A program made the position numbers and the translations under genes. The notes below the pieces were generated by a model. That model made no database searches. It was not told where the DNA came from and worked only from the letters and a program-made list of their open reading frames with translations. A DNA stretch of 64,000 bases from Enchytraeus crypticus (Eukaryota > Annelida > Clitellata > Enchytraeida > Enchytraeidae). Of this stretch, positions 47,045 through 60,334 are shown piece by piece. The stretch is taken from contig CAJHZI010000478.1 of NCBI GenBank assembly GCA_905160935.1, forward strand, positions 2,885,001-2,949,000, given 5' to 3'. Positions within the stretch are counted from its first letter, which is position 1; each line of letters starts with the position of its first letter.

Positions 47045-47265
47045 ATAGTATGCGCTTAGTGGCGTCCAACGTCAGAAAGGGCATTCGGTTGGTGAGCACC
47101 TAGGCTCCAGAAATTGCTACAAAAATATCAAAGAATGAAAATCTCAAAGAATGAAAATCTCAAATAGTGGATTGGCTGGTAGTGTGGGGTAGGACAAAGA
47201 TTTGAGACAGTCTAGTTGTATCCCGACCCTGGTTAAACTGGGATTCAATTGATGATGTGATGATG
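47045..47265 (-). repeat. Dispersed repeat family E
   Basis: GGGCATTCGGTTGGTGAGCA, CTAGGCTCCAGAAATTGCTA and CCCGACCCTGGTTAAACTGG. An internal AAAGAATGAAAATCTC is doubled. Confidence 0.75.
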
Positions 47266-47535
47266 CAGCGCTTAGTGGAGTATAGAAATCTCTTATTCTG
47301 GAGTTTTGCCAATAGGCACCCCCAAGGTACTTTACATTTCCTAGAAAAGTCTGCTTTTTCAAGCTCGATATAAATACTACTTGACCAACAAGATCTTCCC
47401 ATCAGTCGGTACCAAATCTTAGCCTTAACCTCTGGCGATATAGTTAAAGTCCATATGGTCTTGTCGATATGGCTAGCAGAGAAAGGCATTGGGGCTCACC
47501 TCTTCATAAGCAGAAGCCCTGAGAATAATGGTAAA

Positions 47536-47648
47536 TCGTATGTTAGATGATTTAAAAAGGTCCACTCATATGTGGACATGGAGAGGAGGCGGAGGACAGG
47601 TGAGTGGAGGGGTTTTATGCCATAGACCTGCCAGTGGGCAATGCACTA

Positions 47649-47685
<37 letters not shown>

Positions 47686-47690
47686 AAGCT
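47536..47690 (+). mobile_element. LINE-C 3' end
   Basis: ATGTTAGATGATTTAAAAAG through CATAGACCTGCCAGTGGGCA, then (GA)n. It starts at almost the same internal point as the copy at 40887. Confidence 0.8.
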
Positions 47691-47799
47691 GGCCTTGTTA
47701 AAATATATCTTCTAAGGAAGTTTTAGTCTACTTATAGCGAAGTTGCTGTTTTTGTGCAGCAAGTATGCATGTTCATCTAAATACATGTACTTGTCTGTA

Positions 47800-48010
47800 T
47801 CGCGTTCATTTATTTATCTTTTCTCTAAAGGTTTTTGTGTGCTTCACTCAGTAATATCTCAGAAGCCATATTTTCCCAAGTTATGGGCTACACAGGGTAT
47901 GGCTAAGGCATTGCCATTTGTGAAGTGATTAGCTTGATGCGTTGATCATCTATAGTTTGCTCTTAGTGGAGCGTGAAAGCAGACTGAGTAAGAATATGCA
48001 CCTTGGACTT
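47800..48010 (+). repeat. SINE-D
   Basis: CAGAAGCCATATTTTCCCAA, TGGGCTACACAGGGTATGGC, GCTCTTAGTGGAGCGTGAAA and a degraded CACCTTGGACTTGCC end. (TA)n follows at 48030-48095. Confidence 0.7.
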
Positions 48011-48038
48011 GCCATTCTGCCGAACTCCATATATATAC

Positions 48039-48098
<60 letters not shown>

Positions 48099-48307
48099 AT
48101 ATATAGTGTAGCTTTCGTTATGTAACCGTCTTATACTGAGATTATTTTAATTCATAATGTTTACTTCGCGACTCAAGGATGCTAGATCATATCTGCCAAA
48201 ACCGTCATTTCGCATAACCAATGAAGAATGATACACTTACATGTATGTCATGTGATCATTCCAAGGCTGGTTCCCGACAAATATTTTTCTATGATTTTCC
48301 GCCATAT

Positions 48308-49165
48308 TACTCTCTCTCTCTTAGTGCACTGCCTACTGGCAGGTCCATGGTATATAACGCCTCCACTCTTCTCTGTCTTCCGCTTTCCTCTTCATTTCCA
48401 CATATGAGTGGGTCTTTAAATCATCTAACATACCTAATCTCGGCCTGCCCCTACTTCTATTTCCTTCCATTCTACCTTCTATGACCTCTTTTAATAGACC
48501 TTCCCACCTTAGATTGTGTCCTATCCATCTCTTCTTCCTTTTTCTTAATACATTTATCAACTGTCTATCTGTGCCAACTCTCTCCAGGACTTCCTCATTT
48601 GTAACCTTTTGGGTCCTGCTAATCCTCTCCATTCTTCTCCAAATCCACATTTCCAACGCCTCCAGTTTCCTAATACCTTCCTTCCTTAAGGTCCATTTTT
48701 CACATCCATACGTGGTCCAAACCAAAGTTTTAACTATCTTTATCTTTGTGTCTTTCTTTAGACTTTTTGTTAATAGTTCTTTTCTACTACCAAAGGCCGC
48801 TTTTGCTTGTGCAATCCTACTGCATATTTCCGTCTCACATTTCCCATCATCGGTTATAGTATGACCCAAATATTTGAAACTCCTTACCTGTTCCAATTTC
48901 GTATCATTTATAGTGATATTAACTTCACCTTTATTATTGGACACTCTCATAACCTTGTTCTTTTTTATATTAATCTTCATGCCATATCTCAAAGCCGTAT
49001 CATTCAGCCTATCCATTATCTTCTGCAATCCAATGTCGCTGCCCGCTACCATTCCTTGGTCATCTGCAAGATTACTATTCTTCGTCAATTCCTCGGTATT
49101 CTTACTTTTTCTTCTGTTCTCCCATAAATGCTAAATCCAGCAGCCTTCTTGTCTTCTTCTACGCA
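48308..49165 (-). mobile_element. LINE-C: RTE-like LINE, C-terminal coding part and tail
   Basis: The minus strand is open for 251 codons. It starts near NLADDQGM, the reverse transcriptase catalytic ADD with its first position changed to Leu. It continues MKINIKKNKVMRVS, RSFKYLGHTITDDGKCETEI, RIAQAKAAF, TYGCEKWTLRKEGIRKLEAL, EEVLERVGTDRQLI and RWIGHNLRW, ending REEWRRYIPWTCQ. F-K-Y-L-G-x-x-I-T-x-D-G-x-x-x-x-E-I and I-x-x-A-K-x-A-F are typical of RTE-type LINEs. The tail ends in CTCTCTCT on the plus strand. The N-terminal endonuclease and most of the reverse transcriptase are absent (5' truncation). This copy defines family LINE-C. Confidence 0.88.
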
Positions 49166-49494
49166 AATAATAAATATTTGTCTTCTAGTAAATCTGTTAA
49201 TCTTCTAGGAAATAGGCAATAAAAAGCAGTGTAATACGAAATAGATAATAATGATATTAAAACAATATGTAATAATAATTTTAAAACGCACATGCATAGA
49301 GTGCAAGGCAATAGAAAATTGATTAATCTTATGACATTATAACGCAAATTTAATTGAAGTCGTTTTATATAGGCTTTGTTAGAAAGGTTTTCATCGTACT
49401 TGTATGAGGAAACGGACGCTAAACATTTTTCAATAATAATAATAATAGTAATAAAAATTATAATAATAATAACACTCCAGTAGTAATAATCGCA

Positions 49495-49970
49495 CTCCAG
49501 CGTTTTAATGCTGTATGCGTTAGTGGCACATTGGCGAATGCGGCCTCCCAGAGCGTAGAGGAACTATTTTAAATATTTGTCATCTTTCTTTTAATTAAAT
49601 AAAGTCTTTTTTATCTTATATTTTAGCCCAGGGCCTTATACAGCCCAGGGCAATTAAAAAATAAAAAATAAAATAATAATAATAATAATAAGTTTCTTTA
49701 CACCGGGGTAAAAATAAAACAAAATTATAAAAAAAATAATATTAAGCAATAGACAGCGACTGTCTATTGCTCTCCAGCGATGCAATGCAGTCTGCTTCAG
49801 TGGCACTTTGGCTAAAGCGGCTTCCCAGAGTGCAGAGGAATTATTTTAATCGCTTTTTTAAAAACTTTTAATTAAATAAAGTCTCTTTTATCTTATTTTT
49901 TTAGCCCAGGGCCCTTTATAGCCCAGGGCATTTAAAAAATAATAATAATAATAATTATTATTATTATTAA

Positions 49971-50004
<34 letters not shown>

Positions 50005-50005
50005 C
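49495..50005 (+). repeat. Two adjacent copies of dispersed repeat family F
   Basis: 49495-49735 and 49745-50005 share GGCTTCCCAGAGTGCAGAGG, TTTTAATTAAATAAAGTCT and AGCCCAGGGCCCTTTATAGC, each with an (AAT)n end. Same content and pairing as 428-1040, on the opposite strand. Confidence 0.75.
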
Positions 50006-50362
50006 GCTTGTTCTTGATTATAAGTACTGGTAGAATAAGCTCCACATTTTTGTCAATCTTCTATGACTAAATGTACATAACAATATAAGTGATAGGCTTT
50101 CATCGTGAGTCATTAGGTCATGAAATAAATCCTTACTAGAGTTTATGCAAGTTTAATATAATCATAAAACTTGAGCAAACGGTTATTATAGCATGGTAAG
50201 AATATCTTTGGGGATATGCCCTGCCTATGTAACCTCTTATATTTTTTTCTTTATAATAAAGTATTTTCTTAACTTTCACTTTGTTTCTATCAGCTAAAGT
50301 TCTCTATTAGTTTTTTATTTATCAGTTTTTGTATCTATAGTTAAAAATAGCTATAGAAAAAG

Positions 50363-50490
50363 CTGTAAAGCCGATTTTAACGCATTATCATCTTTCGAAA
50401 GCGATATCAGTGACGGGAGAGCCCAGGAATTGAACCCATACATACCGATCCGCGGTCGGATATCTTACCGACATCGTCACCGCCATATGT
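50363..50490 (-). repeat. SINE-B
   Basis: TTTAACGCATTATCATC, AAGCGATATCAGTGACGGGA and ATCCGCGGTCGGATATC, divergent and in reverse orientation. Confidence 0.7.
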
Positions 50491-52892
50491 TTGCATTTGC
50501 ATGGTTGCAGGTTTTACAGTCTACAGGCCTAACTGTTACGGTCACACATGCTCATTGAAAGCAAAGATACCCGAGCCGGGTTAGCTGAAGCGTAGCGGAG
50601 CGGCATGTGTAATAGCGGAAACCAGCAGAATAAATCGGTTGTTATAGTGGAGTATCGTTACAGCCTTAACAGAGTGTCGTATACAGTTACGTGGCTTTCA
50701 TTTGTTGGCGAAGTTTTGAAATAATATGGGAATATTTTTCTGATGGCCTTTTATACTTTTGAATACAGTTGCATTTTTATCGCATTCTGCGATATTTATT
50801 CAAAATAAGAAGCAATGAACTAATAGTTTCTTTTAGCGTGATTTTTATCAATTAAAGGTATAGTCAAACAAATTAAAATGTTTGATAAACAATACTTTTA
50901 AATGCGAGCTGTATGGAACAGCGAATGAAAACAACTAATGTCATTTATGTCATTGGTACTGTATATGCTCTATTAAACATCATTCTTATTGAAGATATAT
51001 TTTTAAACTAAACTTTTCCGCTGCCTAAGGTTGCAGAAGTATAAGAACAAAATGTGTAATTTTACACCATTACCATCTTACACCATTTACCAATTATGTT
51101 TAACAATTTGCAAATTTCTTTATGCTCTTTTAGATTTTTACATTTACCAACTATCATTCACAATTTACAAATTTCTTGATGTTTTTTAAATTATTCTTGA
51201 AGGAAGTTTTTGGTTGCCGCGTCTTTACGCCTGTAGTATGTCACATGCGTCTGTTCGTTAGCCTCTTCTAACCAGAGCTTAATGCCTGAGGAGATCTCTA
51301 TTTTGGCAAGGCAACTCATCTTACATTTTGACGTCTTCATCTTGGGCCAGATTTGTTATAATATTGCACGTCTAAGAAATCAGAAACCCTATCATGCAAT
51401 TCATGCAGTCCATCAAGTAGCACGTTGCATTCTTCTGAGATAGTTCTAATTATTTATACTTATTCACTCGAACGATATCTAATTCAATGCTGTATTTCCA
51501 AACAGTTAATTTAATAAAGCGTAGAAATATGCAGAAATAAAAAGCATTGCAAAACTATGCAATACTCGTAAAAGATATTCATGTAAGTACAGCAGTTGAA
51601 GTTGAAGGGTATTGAGAGACACGATAGTTTGGGGCCCATGAATTGGGCCCATGAATATCAAAAAACTTACATTTCTATGTCGTACTCATAAAAATGGCGC
51701 ACTATATACTACTATAGTGTATTATTGTATATTTTCTTATATTTACCATTAATATTCATATTTCACAAATGTTACAAAAATATGTCAGATAGGACATTTT
51801 CCTTTTAGAAATAATCTAATATGAGGTTTGTTTTAAATCAGATTTAAATTGAGGCAAAGCCTATTAGAACGAGTTTAATAAACTCGTACAAAATCTATTA
51901 ATACAGCACTCATAACTCTACGAGGTGTTTAATTACTAAAGGATAAATTAGTAATGAGAACTTTAAATTAAAATCATATGTTATGCCCACTTACTTTGTT
52001 ATCAGTTGTTGTGAGGGACGTCCCAAGCACTATTTTGTTCATTTGATGTCATACGTTTACTCTCATTGGTCAAGAATTAATCTTCTCTCTGCAGAATTTG
52101 TTCACTATTATGAAATACGCATCTCTTGGACTGTAGTAGTGGGTGGACCGCCCTAATTTTTGTTCGGGTTTATTTACTTCGGATTTTTGAGCATCAGATG
52201 GAATCCTTTGCAAGTTACGTCACTGATGGCATAACAGTATAGGAAATCAACGTTAAAGTCGTCAATAAATTTCACTTGATAGTATCCTTTCTCTTGTTTG
52301 TGTATGATTCTTTAAATTAGTTGCGAAATTCGGCCGACTGACAGGCTCTATTCTGTCGACAATATTCAGATTTAAAAAGTGAAATATTTTGGCTGAGCAC
52401 GTCCTGAGTTATTTACATGTACGTTTCATGTATACCTATGCTCACGTGGAGTGGGTAACTGCCATTCTTAACGTTAAGATCTGATGCGATGCTTCGCTAT
52501 TATATATTTCTCGTAACTCAATGGCCTCAATGGCTCATCGTTAAGTGATTCACACAGTAGCAAGAATTTCAAAAAGCAAAATAGCTCTTGTGTGAAATAT
52601 TTCGCTTAATAGGATTCGACTGTTGTCACAATATAACGGGGTGGCTGCAGAATTTGTCGGCATTTGTTCGTTTGTGTAGCAAAGCAAGCCGCGCTGAATT
52701 GACAAATTCCGCACGAAAGAAAATATCAAAATATTTGATTGAAAATTAATTGTGCGAACTTTTCATTCACTCGATTAATCATACATTTTACTTGTAGCAA
52801 ACATCTTACATAATATCCTTCATACGCGATCTTAATTTGTCATAAGTGTAGAAGTTTTTAATCCTTAACTGAAGGGACGTCATATCTATCTG

Positions 52893-52935
<43 letters not shown>

Positions 52936-53984
52936 CTATTTCTCTCTCTCCCCCTCTCTCTCCCTCTCCTATGCTTTACTCAAAACCGCTAAAAATTAAT
53001 GAAATAATTAAATAACTATCGAAACAAAAAACCCTTGTTGTTGGCCTAATTTTATTTAAATATTTTTTATATGATAGGTAAACGACAAGCCTACCGAATA
53101 AAATGTTAAAAGAAATCGCATAAGTGCGAGTATTGGCTTGAAAAGTGAATGCAGGAGGATTAGTTAACTTTAGAGTTTACTCCATTTTACAATACTAAGT
53201 ATTAATTTTGTACAAGAGAGAGTTGCTAAATATTTAAATAGTATTTGTATAATAATACTTCTGCAAATATTGCTAAGTAAAGCATGAACGTGAAGCATTC
53301 TTATTTAATTTGAATGATTTTATTGCAGTTATTTATGTATCTTCAGTTTTTAAATCAAAAGAATATGCAGAATTTTCTGTCAATAGGAGGTCTAGGTTAT
53401 ATATTCCTACTTAATTTTATCTGCATTCGAGATCTTCTTAGGTAACAGAGTGCATACGTAGACTCTATCTTTATTAAATCTTATTATAATCCTAACCTAG
53501 GAAAAATATAACTTACGCGCGTGAGGCCATTTCTAGTTGCCTTCCTATTTAATTCTTAGCCATGTATAATATTGAACGTGTAGGCCTACAGTTATTAAAC
53601 GATTAGTCTATGATTAAATGTCCCGGACACAACACGAAATGTACAATTGACATTCAGATAGAGCAGTCGCTGGCATTAAATCTACTATTACATCCACTGA
53701 TAAGATGTAGCCTTAGTTCTGCTGTCTTTAACATTACCACCAGGCGATGAAACAGACGTTACTCCATCCTTGTTGTTAAAGATTTTGCTTTATTTGCAGT
53801 AAAACTCGGCGTTTAAAAGTATGCGTGTGCTGCAATCTGTCGAGGACAAAGACTTCTTTATTTCGATGTTCGTGAGATGGCAGAAGTGTCGAGAGGAGTT
53901 TTAATAGTAATTTAGAATTAAACACGATTTTTACAATTAGGCTAATTTTGCATGCACCTTAAAATGTGCTTTGCTAAATAAAAT

Positions 53985-54145
53985 TCCCGACCGCGCTGAT
54001 ATGAGAATAAAATCTCAGGCAATCAAAGAATTGAATGGTTACACAGAAAATAGATTAAATTGCCTAACGGTTCAACATGTAGTATTAGAAGTGATAGATT
54101 TCAACAGTTGATCATTTCACTATAATGCGTGTTTACATTCCAAAG
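53985..54145 (-). repeat. Dispersed repeat family G
   Basis: CCGACCGCGCTGATATGAG, AAATTGCCTAACGGTTCAAC and GATCATTTCACTATAATGCG. Confidence 0.7.
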
Positions 54146-54331
54146 ACTGCAGAGCTTCAAATTCTAGAATCGCTTTCCGGCTCCTCTATAAGCTTTTATA
54201 AGTTTGTTATGAATTTTTTTGTAAGCTTAACTTAAGTATAGGAGGTGAATACCTCAACGAACAAGAAGTTAATCATTTTCTAATATTTTGTACATAAGCA
54301 AGTGTAAATTACTGACTCATGCTTGCATGTC

Positions 54332-54400
54332 AATCAATCAATCAATAAGAATTTAACGTCCGGTTCCTCGCTGTAAGGCAATGTCAGGGGCGTCAATTTT
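54332..54400 (-). repeat. LINE-A 3' end with an (AATC)n tail
   Basis: CAATCAATCAATCAATAAG, then TTTAACGTCCGGTTCCTCGC and AATGTCAGGGGCGTC. Confidence 0.75.
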
Positions 54401-54777
54401 CCATCTCATCACATTTTTGCCTTCTTTCTGTATCTATAATTTTATTAGAAAGGTCCTGAAGAATTTAATACAATGTTCTTTTAAAAGCATTCCGAATCTG
54501 CACATACCTACTAGAGGCTGTCAAGTGTAAATGTTCCAAGGAGAAAAATGTTTTAAAAGTCATTTAATTTTTTTTCTTTCTGCTATTATAATCGTTAATT
54601 TTATATAAAAATCCTTATTATCTTGCTTGATTAAGTTAAATTCGGTTGATTTCGTTAAAGATAAATATCAGTCTATGTTTGGCTACGTATAGGAGAGCAG
54701 TTTGACCTGATTACGTGAAGAACACGCCTATATGGCATAAAGTTATGCTGTCACTCTATGCGATAATATAGGCCTAC

Positions 54778-55055
54778 ATCATCATCATCCTACTTGAATC
54801 CCAGTTTAACCAGGGTCGGGATACAAATTGACTGTCTCAAATCCTTTCTGTCCTACACCACACCACCAGCCAATCCCCAATTTGAGACTTTTCCATTCGT
54901 TTAAATTTTTGTAGCAATTTCTGGAGCCTAGGCGCTCACCAACCGAATGCCCTTTTTGGCGATGATTTGGATCTTAGTGCTTTACCCGCCTTCCATGACA
55001 CCTTCAGTTTCCGGTAGGTCACTTCTTCAAACAACCCGGACACAACAAGGGGATG
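54778..55055 (+). repeat. Dispersed repeat family E, longest copy
   Basis: CATCATCATCCTACTTGAAT, CCAGGGTCGGGATAC, CTGGAGCCTAGGCGCTCACC, CTTAGTGCTTTACCCGCC and AACAACCCGGACACAAC. The GATGATG/CATCATC end fits a SINE tail. Confidence 0.75.
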
Positions 55056-55189
55056 TGACAATTTACAAACTCTGAATACGAATTCAATAGCTTAATTTAA
55101 GCTGAATACTTTCGAAATGTATTTTATCACTATTCTTTTCCACTGAGATATTCATCTTTGTTGTTTGCACTAGACGGCAATGATAGTCT

Positions 55190-55600
55190 CTTTTGCTAAA
55201 TCTAAAGTCCAGGGGTTAAACTGGAGCAAGATTCTATTGTGAGTATACTGGTAAAGTGAAGATAGGTCAGATTACGCGTGAAAATGGGTTAGGTTAGGTT
55301 AGGATTTGAATTAAGGTTATGGTTAGGGTTAGGATTAAAATTCTTTATAGCTGAATCTAAAGTTAATGGGTTAAACTGGAGGAAGATTCGAGTGTGAGTA
55401 TACTGGTCAAGTGACTATAGGTCAGATTACGCGTGAAAATGGGTTAGGTTAGGGTTAGTATTAGGTTAGGTTAGGATTAGGTTTGGGTTAGGGTTCTCTA
55501 TAGCTGAATCTTAAGTCCAGGGGTTAAACTGGAGGAAGATTCGAGTGTGAGTATACTGGTCAAGTTATTATAGGTCAGATTACGCGTGACCTTTAGTGGA
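55190..55600. repeat. About 154-bp tandem repeat with telomere-like TTAGG(G) runs
   Basis: Three units begin at about 55201, 55356 and 55509 with TCTAAAGTCC-type words, then GGTTAAACTGGA, GTGAGTATACTGGT and GGTCAGATTACGCGTGA. Units 1 and 2 each end in runs of GGGTTAGGTTAGG and GGTTAGGGTTAGG; unit 3 stops before such a run. Confidence 0.85.
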
Positions 55601-56910
55601 CTTTTAAGTGATGCAAATTTCATCACGGTGCGAGATCCGGATCACAGTGCTTGGGGTAATTGGTGATTTTGTTCGGACGCAAAGTGGACAGCGACTTACC
55701 CGGAGGCATTACTGCACGCTTAGAATCCAGTGGGACTTTACGTGAGACACGTCCGAATGAAATTATGTTCTTGAATTAGTCATAGGTACCTTCAAGTGAT
55801 CAATCATTCAATTTCTCACATTTTATCAATCAATTTCTCACGTTTTATATGATTGACTCATTATTAACTCGCGAATGAGCTGGCAACCTAGAAAATATTT
55901 TGATCCTGATATTGTGTTAAAAAGTAAAATCTAATTGTAATGTGGTAAACATCAAAAAAAATTCGATGAGTGAAATAAATATTTATAGTTTTGGTGGCTT
56001 TTGATCAGTATATTGGTTCGTATTAGCTTTACTCTACAAGATTAGTCAAAGCCTACTGTCTACATACAGTGCTTCTGCAAATGTATACAAATTAATTCTT
56101 CACTAAATTTCATTTTTTAGAAACTTGCGATCTGAAAATTAGTTGTCCACTAAAGTCTGCCTTCTGGGCTTACAGTAGGACAAGATGACGGGACTTCTAA
56201 CTGCTGTAACTAAATAATCACCGCTCCCTCTGGGGACTGTCCGTCATCAAAGAGTTCCCGCCCAACAGAGATTACTGTAATAAGCGACAATTGACAGATG
56301 GCGACACTATACCTGCAATTGCATTGCGTCCTATTCGGTTTCATGATCCCTACTATTATCGTAACCAAACCAAAATATTAAATGGCAGGTCCTAGACACT
56401 TAAGAACAAATTCTTGCTTACAGAAGTTTCATGCTCACTTCATGAGCACACAATTGACTAAATGTTCATCAAATCGCTTTGCGATATCAGACCATTACGG
56501 TAATTTTTAAGTTGAGAAATTAATATAAACTCAAATTTTACAAAATTGTTATGGAAAGATGATATTTTGTCGACTGGTATACTTGTTTAATTTCCCGACC
56601 GAAGAGAGAAGCAATGTGTAAATTGTATAAAAATTTTCTGTGTCCTTAAAAATCCGAAAGAATCCAGATCTCAGCTGATATTACATGTAGGCCTATATTA
56701 TTTCTAGATTTCCTCTAAAATCTTTGAAATGAGATTAAGATTATTTAATATAATTATGCTTATGATACACATAGGGAGAAAACTCAAGAAATCTTAGCGG
56801 TATAGTAGGTTATATCAATTATACAATTTAAGTGGGTTCCCAATAATTATAGGCTTATGTGAATTTAGGGTCTTGATTCAACAAATGCTTTTATAATTAT
56901 CGACTTTTTC

Positions 56911-56972
<62 letters not shown>

Positions 56973-57703
56973 CTCTTCTCTCTCTCTCCTACTGGGGTAT
57001 ACCACAAGAAGTATATTACTGCACTAGGTTGACTTCGAGCTCATTTAAGAATAATCAATTTCCCAGCAAACTGATCCCAACAAAAATTCAAATCCCATTA
57101 TTTTGTCAACTTGCTTGAAAATAATTACCAACTAAAAGGCTTAGCGTTGTTTTTCCTATCTTCAACTTAGTCTCCCCACGCTATACGTGCAGTTTCGTTC
57201 AATCAATTCTGCATCGCCTCAGTTGTAAAATGAACCGTATTATTTAATACTAGCTATTGATTAATTTTCAAGCTTTCAATTAATGTCTCTCTTTTATAGC
57301 TAAGTATTGACAATTACGACTTCGAATTGTTTTAATAGAATAGCTTTAAATGGAAATGCCATTGTTTCGCATTCATGAAAAATCATCTATCACATCCTTA
57401 CTGTCTCATTAACTCCAATCAAACTGTTCTACGACAATGACTTCTCAGTGTTGAGGCTGCTTCACGGAGAGCATTCAAACATTCTTCCATAGTGTCTCTT
57501 CATCAAATATTCAGAAGGATTCATTCGATAAACGATTCATGTATAAACCTGCTGCGACAGAGTTGTAATTCCGGCTGTCATGTGGAGGGCTTTAAACGGC
57601 AAATAATGATCTTAAATACATCGCTAATATTTCAATATATTTATATAATAATATTTATATAATAGATTTAGTTTTTCACTCTCAAAAAGTGCAAAACGAC
57701 TGC

Positions 57704-58064
57704 CACTGGCTGGAGCCAGTGGCAATGTCGGTAAGATATTCAACCCTGCATTAGTATGTGTGAGGTTCAAATCTTGGGCTCCCCAGTCACTGATATCGCT
57801 TTCGAGTGAGGAAACTGACGCTAACATTATCTTTACCAGCTTTTTAATCAGCAGCGTGCTTGTTATACGAGTCCGGTTAAGGCCGGGTTACATAGTTTAG
57901 GCTTCTACTGTGAATCAGTAACGCCAAGGCACAAATTCAGTGCTCGTCTCGTAACTAATAAGGTTTCAAGAGAGAAAACTAAAGTTATACTATACTTCAG
58001 ACTTCGTACCATTTCGAATCGTCTCAGCTTTAATAAAGCATGAGAATTAAATGTTTGTTTAGTA
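57704..58064 (+). repeat. SINE-B, long form
   Basis: 57711-57840 is the SINE-B body: GGCTGGAGCCAGTGGCAATG, GGTAAG, TGTGAGGTTCAAATCTTGGG (B-box-like), CACTGATATCGCTTTCGAGT, GAGGAAACTGACGCTAAC and a TTTACCAGCTTTTTA end. The 5' part has the A-box and B-box spacing of a tRNA-derived SINE. A further 224 bases up to about 58064 are also present, inverted, at 62860-63080. Confidence 0.75.
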
Positions 58065-58363
58065 ATTAAAATGTAAAAAGTAAAAATAGCAAAAGAATTC
58101 GAAGTAAAAATTTGAAACATGGGAATTAAAGCGTATGAATTGCTGAAGATCGTTACCAGGCGGTGAAATGAATATACTGAAGAGGTTTCGATATATAAAT
58201 ACTGTACAATGCCCTTAAAATGTAAATTACAAAATTAGCCAATTCCGGTATGATGTTTCGCTTATGTGAAATATTTCCATTCAGGTTTACTTACGTTTTA
58301 AGGTTTCGGTTTCAGTTCAGTTTGGAGTTCGTCTCAGCTATTGAACTGATGTTAAAAGACATA

Positions 58364-58412
<49 letters not shown>

Positions 58413-60334
58413 GTAGTACTTTTAGTCTAAGAAGCCTACTCTTAGGCTAAGAAGCTTACTTTTAGGCTGGCTTCTGCATGTGGAATTGCATGACTAACAT
58501 AAGTTAAAGTTAAAAAATTACAGTGACAAGTGGCTAATTAATAGTTGTCAAAATTAACTCCGTCTTCAGTAGTATTAAGGACTGCTTCTTAATGGTCCAC
58601 GTCCAACGAAATCTACATATTGTAATGTATATCATTGTGTCATTGCTGTTAACAGGTAGAACCTTGCAAACCGAATTACTATACCTAAATCAGGCTAAAT
58701 GTGCATTATATTATCTACATGTAAACTATTTAGCAGAGTAGCTTTGGAGCAATTGCAATTATTAATTTTTTAGTCCTATCGACTGTATATCCCTATAAAA
58801 TAATGATGATAATAGTAATACGAAGAAGAAAAATAAGAATGTGAATAGGAATAATAGTAATAATAAGAAGAAGACTAATAAGAATAAGAATAGGCCGAAT
58901 AATAAGAGTTTCAATAAGAATATGAAAAAGATCAAGAATAGTATAATACGATTTTTATTTATGCTTAATGACTTTTATTTTTGCTTGCATAAAACTATAA
59001 ATCTTAAAGTCTAAAGGGTAAATCTTTTGCTCAGGGCACTTACTACGACCAAAGTGTCCTTATGCCTTTAAATCATTAAATGATTAGCATTGCTTTAATA
59101 TAGGAGGACAGTTGAGAGTGCACATCGCCTTCGAATGAGGAAACTGACGTTATCATTAGCTTTACTAGCTTTAAGAATAACCAAGGGAATTAAGGTATAT
59201 CGGGACAATAGGCTCTCGTCTTTTCTGCAGTATAATGAAACTTGACTGTTTATTCTACCGTAAAACATGATTTTGTATTAACACCCTGTAAGGGAAAAAA
59301 GGCAAGAAATATGATAAGTCAAAAAGTAAAATCAGTAGCTGTGAAATAGATATAATGTTAACAAAGAAATGAGATACAATTTAATTTTTGCATTCCTTTA
59401 GTTGTTGGTTACGAATCCGTTTGGCTATCAGAGAAGTACTTGGGAAAATCAACTGTTCAAATTATATCATTTCACTGTTACTTTTAGAATGTATCATAAT
59501 TCGATTTTAAAACGTGTCATTCGATGCATCGATTGCCTGACGACTTAACATTAGAAGTGAAGCTAAGATGAACTGTATCATTAACCATCAGCAGTTGATA
59601 GCCTTAGCCCAGTCGAGAGCACAGTTAACTTTCCCTGACACTTCTAACGATCTGCTACACACCAGGCATAAATCATGCCAAGCTAACCAAGCGTGCAAAT
59701 CTTCTTCCTTTCAGGCCAACGAAGTGGCACAGGTGGACAAATTACAGCCTTCTCTTCGTTTATAGTATTACATTGTCTTATAGCAGGATATATACGGACG
59801 TTAAACCTTTATTATAATTATTATTATATATGGAAGACCAAATAGAATAAGATTGAGACAAGTAAAGTTAGACCACTTCATATTTGTCGTTTACCGACTA
59901 ATTATCTGAAGAGTCAAAACAACATCATTGTTGACAATTACATACATTATAACAGTTCTTTGATTGTTTTATTTTTGCTTTTTGATTTAATCATCTTTTT
60001 AGGTTGTTAGCTTTAAAAGAATAGTCGTTAAAATTTTGTGTACAATTAATTGAGGCAAAACTGCTTGCAATTCTATAATACATTTGAAACGACTATGGCA
60101 TCACCTTCGCAGTAGAGACCGGACGTTAAATATGTAATATACACTGCGGTTGGGCCATAATATTTTTTAAATCCTGGAAGTAAGTTCTCTTAATATTTCA
60201 ACTGCTCTCATAGTATCATTATTTGCACTTACGTAGCCTAAATTAATTATATAAACGACCTTGATTGCTTTTACATACTTTTCTGTTCTTATTATTAAAT
60301 AAATAGTAGTTCTATTTACGGTTCATAGAAGAAC

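Larger units (their letters stand above)
43361..48300. other. Gene-free stretch upstream of the IF gene
   Basis: No supported exon. It contains LINE-C copies (44070-44430, 47536-47690), CT and GA microsatellites (about 44760-44815, 45160-45207), SINE-B (45010-45147) and a SINE-B fragment (about 46070-46113). It also holds family E (47045-47265), SINE-D (47800-48010) and (TA)n (about 48030-48095). Confidence 0.6.

Noticed and set aside
48481-49134. Plus-strand ORFs of up to 127 codons
   Set aside because: They lie antisense to the clear LINE-C coding frame and have no motifs.
57711-57800. tRNA gene suggested by the A-box and B-box motifs of SINE-B
   Set aside because: No complete cloverleaf with paired acceptor ends, and many diverged copies. 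It is a SINE head, not a functional tRNA gene.
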